NCBI GenBank assembly: GCA_001817055.1
Contig: MHHP01000005.1
Coordinates: forward strand, 130 to 11,988
Reading direction: 5' to 3'
Source of the DNA: Candidatus Andersenbacteria bacterium RIFCSPHIGHO2_02_FULL_45_11
Lineage (GTDB): Bacteria; Patescibacteriota; Andersenbacteria; UBA10190
Length of the DNA stretch: 11,859 bases
Shown here: positions 1 to 5,221 of the stretch, one piece after another
Numbering within the stretch: position 1 is the first letter of the stretch
How the letters are laid out: each line of letters starts with the position of its first letter
The notes under the pieces: generated by a model
What the model was told of the DNA's origin: nothing
The model's input: only the letters and a program-made list of their open reading frames with translations
The model's database searches: none
Made by a program: the position numbers and the translations under genes

Positions 1-668
1 CTAATAAAGATGGAGAACATTTTATTAGAGGAAAATCGTTATCGTCTCTTGTAAAAAGAGCAACTGTCGCGGATATGATTATGCTGCTTTGGCGTGGAAA
101 ATTACCCACTAAAGATCAGCGCGCACTTCTTGATACGATTTTAGTCGCGATGGTTGAGCATGGCGTAGAATCTCCCTCCACCTTCGTTCCTCGTATTTCT
201 GCATCAACAGGAAACGCAATGAACGCAGCATTGGCCACAAGTGCGCTTGTAGTGGGAACCAAACACGGCGGTGCAATTGAGGCAGCAGCACATCTTCTTT
301 CACAAAAAGAATCAGCTGCAGAGATTGTTACGGAATATCTTGCACAGAAAAAGATTCTACCCGGATATGGGCATCGAATATATAAAGAGGAAGATCCGAG
401 AGCAACGCTTATATTCAAACGAGCAAAACAGCTCAAATTCAAATGTACCTATTTTAAAAAAGCGTACAATATGCAAGGCGAACTCAAGAAGCAAAAAGGG
501 ATTCAATTACCTTTAAACATTGATGGCGCCGCTGCTGCTGCAATGCTGGAGCTCGGAATTGACCCGGCCTATGGAATGGCACTATTCATCATCCCCCGTA
601 TGATCGGAGCAGCAGCACATATCGTGGAGGAGCAACAGACACAAAAAGGATATCGACGACTCAAGTAG
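1..668 (+). CDS. citryl-CoA lyase / citrate synthase family protein (5' truncated by window)
   Basis: The frame is open from base 3 with no stop, so the gene begins upstream of the window; the ATG at 75 is internal. The visible part is the C-terminal two-thirds of a citrate synthase superfamily protein. All three catalytic-type elements are present: the HGGA motif (His codon at 264), the GYGHR...DPRA block (about 363-401), and NIDG (about 516-527, catalytic Asp). The stretches VESPSTFVPRI, ASTGNAMNAAL and EEQQTQKGYRRL resemble stand-alone citryl-CoA lyases and the C-terminal domain of ATP-citrate lyase more than classical citrate synthase. Such enzymes make or cleave citrate or citryl-CoA using acetyl-CoA and oxaloacetate. 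The direction and exact substrate cannot be decided without the N-terminus and the upstream gene. The stop TAG at 666 is the first three bases of a TAG-rich repeat also found at 4391. Confidence 0.88.
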   Translation, partial: NKDGEHFIRGKSLSSLVKRATVADMIMLLWRGKLPTKDQRALLDTILVAMVEHGVESPSTFVPRISASTGNAMNAALATSALVVGTKHGGAIEAAAHLLSQKESAAEIVTEYLAQKKILPGYGHRIYKEEDPRATLIFKRAKQLKFKCTYFKKAYNMQGELKKQKGIQLPLNIDGAAAAAMLELGIDPAYGMALFIIPRMIGAAAHIVEEQQTQKGYRRLK

Positions 669-699
669 ACGGCAGACTTGTAGAGAGTAGAAAGTAGAG
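666..699 (+). repeat. TAG-rich short repeat, copy 1
   Basis: This 34-nt stretch of TAGA/GTAGA units starts exactly at the stop codon of the citrate synthase-like gene. It resembles 4391-4425, which starts exactly at the stop codon of the isomerase gene. The two copies share the same first five bases (tagac) and an identical 3' end (agtagaaagtagag). No coding role or strong hairpin is visible. Confidence 0.5.
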
Positions 700-704
700 C
701 GCTT

Positions 705-734
705 TTGACAAGGCAGGGCATCTTGGCGTAAACA
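705..734 (+). promoter_or_regulatory. candidate sigma-70 promoter for the 804-1148 gene
   Basis: A perfect -35 hexamer TTGACA lies at 705-710. With an 18-bp spacer it is followed by a weak -10 (TAAACA, 729-734); acatat at 732-737 is an alternative. About 65 nt of leader would precede the start codon at 804. The call rests mainly on the -35. Confidence 0.35.
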
Positions 735-803
735 TATTCGTTACCCCGAGTTCCGATCGTTCCCTCAAAGCCGAATACGCCCCTCATCGAAAGGACCTAT
801 GCT

Positions 804-1148
804 ATGCAAATTACAGTGTTGCTGCCATTTGGAGATTTGGGGATAAACCCAATCGAACTCGTTGAAAGACTCAAAAAACTAGGTGCGATCGCACAATCTT
901 CTGGAAGAAAGCCCGCAATCCAACATATCGAGAGTGTCACCGTCACTAATGCAATAATCGTAGGTGACGCCCAGGCGATCTGCTTCATTTCTTCATACGA
1001 CCATACCATGCCCGGATATGGGTTGGAAGAAGGGCCCGACTCAATCCGAATGGCAACGATTGATATTACCACCAAGGTAGAAATAGTGATCAGAGAATTG
1101 GCAAAAAGTCCAAGCCTCGAAGTTCAGTTTCACACTTCCTCCTGGTAG
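804..1148 (+). CDS. hypothetical protein, 114 aa
   Basis: I do not recognise a family. The start at 804 is supported by a Shine-Dalgarno sequence aaagga at 790-795; the ATG at 799 is out of frame. The predicted protein is soluble, with no signal peptide or membrane helix. It begins with a hydrophobic strand-like segment (residues 1-8) and a helix around 16-28, has further strand-like segments around 42-63, a conserved-looking turn YDHTMPGYGLEEGPDS (about 65-80), and a C-terminal strand-helix-strand. This pattern would suit a small alpha/beta domain, but that is only an impression. It stands alone between a TTGACA promoter candidate and an intrinsic terminator, so it is a single-gene unit. That architecture is shared with the other orphan gene at 2191-2712, although the two proteins do not look alike. 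Confidence 0.7.
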   Translation: MQITVLLPFGDLGINPIELVERLKKLGAIAQSSGRKPAIQHIESVTVTNAIIVGDAQAICFISSYDHTMPGYGLEEGPDSIRMATIDITTKVEIVIRELAKSPSLEVQFHTSSW

Positions 1149-1177
1149 CACAACAAAAGATGTCATCCCCCAAAACC

Positions 1178-1209
1178 GCCTCACCTTAAACAAGCGAGGC
1201 TTTTCTTTT
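1178..1209 (+). terminator. intrinsic terminator after the 804-1148 gene
   Basis: The stem is GCCTC (1178-1182) paired with GAGGC (1196-1200), followed by the T-rich tract ttttctttt. On the minus strand the hairpin is followed by TTTT as well, so it may also help end hepT transcription. It is nearly the same sequence as the terminator at 2742-2774. Confidence 0.7.
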
Positions 1210-1543
1210 ATATTTTCAACAATTCTTCTTTGAGCTCTGGCAAGTCATTTTTACACGCGTCCCATACAACTTCCTCATCAACAAGCCAATATCCGTGAAT
1301 CATTGTATTGCGCATCCCAATAATCTCGTAGTAGGGAACTTCTGGATGCTGTTCTCGAAACTCGTCACTAAGATTGGCTGCGGCTTCACCAATAATTAAC
1401 AGCTCTCGTACCACGGCGTCTTGTAAAAGTTGACTGTCTTGAAAATCAGAAAAACTTTTATCGGTAACATAGCTTTCGATCAGTCCAACTGCTTTCAAAA
1501 TGTGCTGTACTAGGACTGGATCTCTAGTTGAGTCTTTTTTCAT
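1208..1543 (-). CDS. hepT: HepT family RNase toxin of the MntA-HepT module
   Basis: The protein is a small all-helical HEPN-type ribonuclease of 111 aa. The diagnostic RX4HXY motif is intact: R78, H83 and Y85 in RNTMIHGY. The helix with GEAAANL at residues 52-58 is also typical of the family. In characterised systems HepT cleaves RNA as a dimer, and the partner MntA silences it by transferring AMP to the Tyr of this motif. The chosen ATG at 1543 gives MKKDSTRDP; an upstream alternative start would extend it by seven residues into mntA. The gene overlaps the 3' end of mntA by 20 nt, antitoxin first, as expected for this module. It converges on the 804-1148 gene. Confidence 0.88.
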   Translation of the reverse strand: MKKDSTRDPVLVQHILKAVGLIESYVTDKSFSDFQDSQLLQDAVVRELLIIGEAAANLSDEFREQHPEVPYYEIIGMRNTMIHGYWLVDEEVVWDACKNDLPELKEELLKI

Positions 1544-1838
1544 ACAATACTTGCGCTTCGGCAATTACTTTATCACGAAAAAACTCACTCAATGCTTTTG
1601 GCGTAACAAGATCAACTTCAGAAGCTAGCTCTTTCTTGAGGGCTTCTTCAATGTGATAAAGTGCAAAGTAGCCAATACCAGCGTCTTTTTCAAAATCAAC
1701 TAACAAATCAACATCGCTATCCGCAGTTGCGTCCCCATGTAAATGGGAACCGAATAAGCGAATACGACGAATAGCATCCTTATGCGGCATGTTCTCAATT
1801 GCTTTGCATACTGCTTTTTGTATTTCCTGTTTGCTCAT
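1524..1838 (-). CDS. mntA: MntA family nucleotidyltransferase antitoxin
   Basis: The 104-aa protein has the minimal nucleotidyltransferase signature GSX10DXD: G30, S31, D42 and D44. A likely third metal-binding Asp is at residue 76 (EVDLV). In known MntA-HepT pairs this enzyme uses ATP to AMPylate the HepT active-site Tyr and so neutralises the RNase. It is the first gene of a two-gene unit and overlaps hepT by 20 nt. The ATG at 1838 is preferred over the in-frame TTG at 1844. A consensus -10 box (TATAAT, minus strand, 1845-1850) ends only 6 nt before this ATG and there is no Shine-Dalgarno sequence, which suggests a leaderless mRNA. Confidence 0.87.
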   Translation of the reverse strand: MSKQEIQKAVCKAIENMPHKDAIRRIRLFGSHLHGDATADSDVDLLVDFEKDAGIGYFALYHIEEALKKELASEVDLVTPKALSEFFRDKVIAEAQVLYEKRLN

Positions 1839-1844
1839 AAGCAA

Positions 1845-1850
1845 ATTATA
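1845..1850 (-). promoter_or_regulatory. -10 box of mntA-hepT, leaderless-type
   Basis: A perfect TATAAT on the minus strand sits 6 nt before the mntA ATG, so transcription would begin at or next to the start codon. The -35 region is poor; the best match is TTGCTT with a 17-bp spacer. Confidence 0.55.
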
Positions 1851-2100
1851 TCACGATTTAAGCAAGAAAGCAAAAAATCTAGGTCCTATACGCTACAAGC
1901 TAACAGCCCTGTCAGTAGGCAAGTATAAGCTACAAACATCTAAGTTCCAAGGCGTTTCCTGGAATCGCCTCCTTACGACGTATAGAAGCAATATATTGAT
2001 ACTTCATATTGCACATCCAAGCGCGTTTGACAAATTATAACTTAGGGTTTAATATATCGAGTTAGTGTCTAACGTACCGGAGCACATTTGAAAATTCACC
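1851..2100. other. non-coding stretch between mntA and the 2191 gene
   Basis: No convincing gene was found here on either strand. The visible content is AAGCTA-type words (ctacaagctaac at 1889-1900, ataagctacaa around 1925-1935), a near-palindrome ggcgtttcctggaatcgcc around 1952-1970, and the promoter at 2027-2055. The AAGCTA words recur at 2799-2827 and 11025-11036. Confidence 0.5.
2027..2055 (+). promoter_or_regulatory. sigma-70 type promoter for the 2191-2712 gene
   Basis: A perfect -35 TTGACA (2027-2032) is followed after exactly 17 bp by TAATAT (2050-2055; 4 of 6 matches to TATAAT). Transcription would start near 2062, leaving a leader of about 130 nt that contains the large inverted repeat at 2101-2164. 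Confidence 0.55.
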
Positions 2101-2164
2101 GTTTCGTACCCCGCACCTGGCCTTAAGTGATCCTTCTCTAGTTTCCAGATGTGGGGTACGAAAC
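2101..2164 (+). repeat. 20-bp inverted repeat / leader hairpin
   Basis: Arms 2101-2120 and 2145-2164 form a 20-bp stem with one mismatch and one G-U pair; the outer 12 bp (gtttcgtacccc / ggggtacgaaac) are perfect. The spacer is 24 nt. The structure ends 14 nt before the Shine-Dalgarno sequence of the gene starting at 2191. It is not a plus-strand terminator, because A and not T follows. It could be a leader control element or the footprint of a small mobile repeat. Confidence 0.75.
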
Positions 2165-2190
2165 AAAAAAATCAGTCAAGGAAAATAAGC

Positions 2191-2712
2191 ATGAACCGCT
2201 TTTTACTACTCGCCGATAAACAAGAAGAGTTGAAGCAACACCTTCGACAATGGACTGCGGAAACTCAGCTTCTCAAAACTGGAGAAGTTATCTATTTCTC
2301 CCTTACCATCGCCTCTGCTGTTAACGAATCGATTTTGAGCAACGTTGTCCTTCCAAAAACAGCGTCACTGCGAGATGAGTGGAGAGCAAAATGGAGCGCT
2401 AACATTGATTCCGAAGATTGGGACTTTCTTCTGAAATGTAATTGGGAAAAGGACATTCACAGAAAACTCATACAATGTATGAAGGATCGGAATAATGAGC
2501 CAATCATAAGAAGAGATCTGGAAACAATCCTTGGAATCGTACCAGACAACGTTCCCACCAATAATGGATTCACGAGATCCGTTGATGCCGCCTTCAAAAA
2601 CGTTGCGTTTGGTGGACAATACAGATATATTTTCAACGATATTAAGGAAGGAAGTAGGAGCATGCGCGTAAAAAACAAAAAATATCGCATCTTCAAAATG
2701 CTTTCTGATTAA
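2191..2712 (+). CDS. hypothetical protein, 173 aa
   Basis: I do not recognise a family. The start at 2191 is chosen because a Shine-Dalgarno sequence (aagga, 2178-2182) lies 8 nt upstream. An in-frame ATG at 2149 sits inside the arm of the leader hairpin and has no ribosome binding site. The protein looks soluble and mainly helical in its first half: an amphipathic charged helix at residues 10-25, then two hydrophobic segments around 32-48 that are too short and polar to be clear membrane spans. The second half is basic. Its stretch RRDLETILGIVPDNVPTNNG (about 109-128), followed by aromatic residues (FGGQYRYIF), is reminiscent of a small DNA-binding or winged-helix fold, but this is speculation. 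It forms a single-gene unit between the promoter at 2027 and the terminator at 2742. Confidence 0.7.
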   Translation: MNRFLLLADKQEELKQHLRQWTAETQLLKTGEVIYFSLTIASAVNESILSNVVLPKTASLRDEWRAKWSANIDSEDWDFLLKCNWEKDIHRKLIQCMKDRNNEPIIRRDLETILGIVPDNVPTNNGFTRSVDAAFKNVAFGGQYRYIFNDIKEGSRSMRVKNKKYRIFKMLSD

Positions 2713-2741
2713 GCGTTTACAAACCCCATCGTTATCACATC

Positions 2742-2774
2742 GCCTCACACTTAACCTGCGAGGCTTTTCTTTTT
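2742..2774 (+). terminator. intrinsic terminator after the 2191-2712 gene
   Basis: GCCTC (2742-2746) pairs with GAGGC (2760-2764), followed by ttttcttttt. The sequence, including parts of the loop and the T-tract, is very close to the terminator at 1178-1209 that follows the other orphan gene. Confidence 0.75.
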
Positions 2775-2802
2775 CTTACGTTTCGTAGTATCTATATAGC
2801 TA

Positions 2803-3279
2803 ATGAAGCTAAAAGCTAACGAAGCTAAATATATGGACATCTTAATGGTCGCGAATCCAAATGAATACCAAAAACAAGAAACAACGCATCAAACGCTTTT
2901 TCTGACGACACAGGAATTTTGGAAGAAAGAAGAATTAGTAAAGCAATACGACGACGTTCTCTGGCAAGCATTCCGCACACACGGGAAATATATGCAGATT
3001 ATGCAACGTGCGTCATATTTCGCAGTTGCAGTCGATGAACAAGAAACATATCTCGGCTCTGCAGCAGTATGTGAAATTGGAAACATATGGCTCATCGAAT
3101 ATGTCATTACAAACCCAGCACATACCCAGCAAGGCGTGGGCTCTGCGGTTATGGACCGCATAATGCAAGAAGCAAAACAAGCAGATATACAATTCGGCGT
3201 CCTTAATTGCGATCCAGAAAAGAATGATGGCCAGCTACCGAAGTTCTATGGAAGATTCGGGTTTAAGGCCGTAGAATAA
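2803..3279 (+). CDS. GNAT family N-acetyltransferase
   Basis: The C-terminal half carries the GNAT fold signature. The acetyl-CoA pyrophosphate-binding loop QQGVGSA (about residues 108-114) follows the strand IWLIEYVITNP, and the motif-B segment FYGRFGF (about 149-155) ends the protein. The N-terminal 50 residues fit the variable substrate-side helices. The acceptor, whether a small molecule, an aminoacyl group or a protein N-terminus, cannot be told from sequence. The start is uncertain. The ATG at 2803 lies within a run of AAGCTA repeats and lacks a ribosome binding site; 2833 or 2845 (preceded by GGAC) are equally possible and leave the domain complete. The gene follows the terminator at 2742-2774, so it must have its own promoter, perhaps tatata at 2793-2798. 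Confidence 0.82.
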   Translation: MKLKANEAKYMDILMVANPNEYQKQETTHQTLFLTTQEFWKKEELVKQYDDVLWQAFRTHGKYMQIMQRASYFAVAVDEQETYLGSAAVCEIGNIWLIEYVITNPAHTQQGVGSAVMDRIMQEAKQADIQFGVLNCDPEKNDGQLPKFYGRFGFKAVE

Positions 3280-3288
3280 TCTCAACGT

Positions 3289-3355
3289 TGTCATCCTCGG
3301 GCTTGACCCGGGGATCCAAACGTCAACGTGGATTCCCGCCTTCGCGGGAATGACA
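3289..3355. repeat. palindromic repeat, GTCAT...ATGAC family, intergenic copy
   Basis: This 67-nt element is bounded by TGTCAT (3289-3294) and ATGACA (3350-3355). It contains a left hairpin around CTCGGGCTTGACCCGGGG, a right hairpin (TTCCCGC cttc GCGGGAA), and inverted gatcca/tggatt words between them. A homologous copy lies in frame inside the 6-phosphogluconate dehydrogenase gene (11745-11808). Confidence 0.85.
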
Positions 3356-3385
3356 AAAGAAGAAATAATAATTTAAAAAAATTCT

Positions 3386-4393
3386 ATGTCCCAAGAAATG
3401 CGCGATATTATTCTCAAACAAGGCGATCAAATTCGTCATTCATTAGACGTGAATAAAGACGTAAAAGTAGAAGGAGAATTTGACTCCATTGTATTGGCTG
3501 GCATGGGAGGAAGTGGGCATCCGGGAGACTTATTAAATGCGCTAGACCTCACAACAGTCCCCCTCACCGTTCACAGAAGCTACAGTTTGCCTCACATATT
3601 TGGGAAGAAGCCACTTACTATCATCAGCTCATACTCTGGCAATACCGAAGAAGCACTATCTGCATACGAAGACCTGCCCGCCGAATTGGCGGGCGCAAAG
3701 AAAAACCAGTATACGCTGGCCAATACGTCTGGTGGTAAGCTATTAGAACTAGCAAAACGAGACAACGTGCCAGTATCATTAATTGATTACCCTGGCATGC
3801 AACCACGCCATACGCTCTTCGCAAGCTTTACCGGCCTTGTAACAGCGCTTGCCAACAGCAACCTTGCACAAAATATTTCAAGCGAACTCCAGAAAACAGC
3901 AGATATGATTGATGCAGAAGTTGCAGGACTTGAAGCCCCTGCAAAAGCGCTCGCAGATACCCTAAAAGGAAAAACGCCTGTGTTTTATGCAGCAGACATC
4001 ATGGGATTTGCTGCAAAGAATATGAAGATCCAAACAAATGAAAATGCAAAAACAGCAGCATTTTGGAACGAATTTCCAGAATTCAACCACAACGAAATGG
4101 TAGGCATGACGAATCCTCAAGCAGTATTCCACGCAGTATTTTTGCGGACAGCAACAGATCACCCCCAAGTAAGTGTTCGCATGGATGTCACAAAACAAAT
4201 GTATGAAGAATGGGGAGTTGGCGTTACGGAAATAGCAGTAAAAGGCGAAACACTTTTGGAGCAAATTTCGTACGCTGTCGTCTTCGGCCTCTGGCTTACC
4301 CACCACCTCGCGCTAAACTACAATACCGATCCGATTCCGGTTAAGGGTGTTGAAGACTTCAAAGCAAAGTTGAAAAAAATCGCAGAACGCTAG
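3386..4393 (+). CDS. bifunctional phosphoglucose/phosphomannose isomerase
   Basis: The 335-aa protein has two SIS sugar-isomerase domains and the archaeal/CPR-type layout of PGI/PMI. The phosphate-binding loops GMGGSG (39-44) and SYSGNTEE (82-89) lie in the first domain. The second has NENAK (218-222, a likely catalytic Glu) and PEFNHNE (231-237, with H235 as the likely catalytic His). TDPIPV near the C-terminus is typical. The enzyme would interconvert glucose-6-P and fructose-6-P, and mannose-6-P and fructose-6-P, linking glycolysis with the phosphohexomutase encoded at 9149. Between Y94 and the conserved NTSGGKL there are about six extra residues, encoded by a palindrome at 3674-3694. No Shine-Dalgarno sequence precedes the ATG. 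The stop TAG begins a TAG-rich repeat. Confidence 0.9.
   Translation: MSQEMRDIILKQGDQIRHSLDVNKDVKVEGEFDSIVLAGMGGSGHPGDLLNALDLTTVPLTVHRSYSLPHIFGKKPLTIISSYSGNTEEALSAYEDLPAELAGAKKNQYTLANTSGGKLLELAKRDNVPVSLIDYPGMQPRHTLFASFTGLVTALANSNLAQNISSELQKTADMIDAEVAGLEAPAKALADTLKGKTPVFYAADIMGFAAKNMKIQTNENAKTAAFWNEFPEFNHNEMVGMTNPQAVFHAVFLRTATDHPQVSVRMDVTKQMYEEWGVGVTEIAVKGETLLEQISYAVVFGLWLTHHLALNYNTDPIPVKGVEDFKAKLKKIAER
3674..3694. repeat. small in-frame palindrome inside the isomerase gene
   Basis: The arms GCCCGCC (3676-3682) and GGCGGGC (3688-3694) are perfect around the loop gaatt. The 21 nt encode LPAELAG (residues 97-103) at a place where homologues are expected to be shorter. GC content is far higher than in the surrounding codons. 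Confidence 0.6.
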
Positions 4394-4425
4394 ACAGTAG
4401 AGAGGTAGACAAGTAGAAAGTAGAG
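4391..4425 (+). repeat. TAG-rich short repeat, copy 2
   Basis: This 35-nt stretch begins at the isomerase stop codon and ends 9 nt before the tRNA-Leu. It resembles 666-699 and has the same 3' end, agtagaaagtagag. Confidence 0.5.
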
Positions 4426-4434
4426 TATACCCAC

Positions 4435-4520
4435 GGGGATGTGGTGAAATGGCATACACGTAGCGTTCAGGACGCTATGGACTCACGTCCGTGGAGGTTC
4501 AAGTCCTCTCATCCCCACCA
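4435..4520 (+). tRNA. tRNA-Leu (anticodon CAG), CCA encoded
   Basis: The full cloverleaf can be drawn. The acceptor is GGGGATG (4435-4441) with CATCCCC (4510-4516), discriminator A, and encoded CCA at 4518-4520. The D stem is GTG/CAC with GG in the loop. The anticodon stem is TAGCG/CGCTA with loop TTCAGGA, giving anticodon CAG at 4468-4470. The class II variable arm is GGAC/GTCC. The T stem is GGAGG/CCTCT with loop TTCAAGT. It reads CUG codons. The word gagtatac occurs on both sides, at 4423-4430 and 4527-4534. Confidence 0.96.
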
Positions 4521-4541
4521 ATAAGGGAGTATACTTTATGT

Positions 4542-4802
4542 ATGCTTTTGCGTTTTACAAAACATGCCCAAGAGAAATTCGCAATACTCAAAAAACATAG
4601 TTTTCTTGTAACTAGAAGGCAAGTGACCAACGCCGTATTAAAGCCGGACTTAATAGACCACTCCCGCCTACCTCTGCACATCGCACAAAAAACGATTGAC
4701 GATACTCACGTGCTGCGGGTAGTGTATAAGAGAGAGGGTAGGATAAAGGTTATTATTACATTCTACCCAGGACGCAAATCATCTTATGAAAAAAGAAAGT
4801 AA
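4542..4802 (+). CDS. DUF4258 domain protein, possible toxin of a TA-like pair
   Basis: The 86-aa protein has the look of the DUF4258 family, which resembles RelE-like small beta proteins. It starts FTKHAQEKF, a His-containing first helix, then has RRQVTNAVLKPDLIDHSR (helix plus strand) and ends with the strands HVLRVVYKREGRIKVIITFYPGR. Its function is not experimentally established as far as I know. The ATG at 4542 is chosen because longer frames would run into the tRNA; aagggag at 4523-4529 could serve as a distant ribosome binding site. The gene starts 22 nt after tRNA-Leu, so it may be co-transcribed with it. Its last 17 nt overlap the DUF2283 gene, implying translational coupling. Adjacent DUF4258 and DUF2283 genes recur in many bacteria and are often suspected to be toxin-antitoxin pairs. 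Confidence 0.75.
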   Translation: MLLRFTKHAQEKFAILKKHSFLVTRRQVTNAVLKPDLIDHSRLPLHIAQKTIDDTHVLRVVYKREGRIKVIITFYPGRKSSYEKRK

Positions 4803-5025
4803 AATCTCATACGAACCAGAAGCTGATGTTCTTACACTAGAAATCAGCAAAGACGCGCCTATCGATTCCGCAAAAGAGGTTGGCAATATTGTCGTCCATT
4901 TTACACATAACAATGTGCCTGTTTTGATTGAAATTCTAGAGGCGAGCTCGTTTCTAAAACAAGCAGAAGACGCATTTAGTCGCACACATGGGCATCTTCC
5001 ATCAGCCACATCAGTACCAGCATAA
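4786..5025 (+). CDS. DUF2283 domain protein
   Basis: The 79-aa protein carries a DUF2283 signature in residues 6-55: ISYEPEADVLTLEIS at the start, EVGNIVVHFTHNNVPVLIEIL in the middle, and the usual EASSF ending. A C-terminal tail of about 25 residues (KQAEDAFSRTHGHLPS...) is variable. The start ATG lies inside the 3' end of the DUF4258 gene (17-nt overlap), so the two are almost certainly co-translated. If the pair is a toxin-antitoxin module this would be the likely antitoxin, but that is inference from gene order only. No clear terminator follows; the GGCTCCGAGCC palindrome at 5031-5041 has too small a loop and no T-tract. Confidence 0.8.
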   Translation: MKKESKISYEPEADVLTLEISKDAPIDSAKEVGNIVVHFTHNNVPVLIEILEASSFLKQAEDAFSRTHGHLPSATSVPA

Positions 5026-5221
5026 AAACAGGCTCCGAGCCGATAAAATTTGACTTTTTCACCATATCTGCTACCATCTTCAGTAATCCCTCCTGTATCC
5101 GACCAATAATCTAGCGTCGTTGAGCCATATTTCGGAACTGCATTCCATTTGCGAACTATTCTCAAAACCGTTAGGTGTATACATTTTATCTTATTATTTA
5201 TTCGTAACGACAATTATATAT

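Noticed and set aside
116..442. 108-codon antisense frame opposite the citrate synthase-like gene
   Set aside because: The sense strand holds all catalytic motifs; this frame has none.
5031..5041. GGCTCCGAGCC palindrome after the DUF2283 gene as a terminator
   Set aside because: Only a 4-bp stem with a 3-nt loop is possible and no T-tract follows.
5120..5221. Upstream TTG start for RNase J adding 34 residues with a hydrophobic segment
   Set aside because: There is no ribosome binding site, and the extension is unlike any RNase J N-terminus; the ATG at 5222 fits better.
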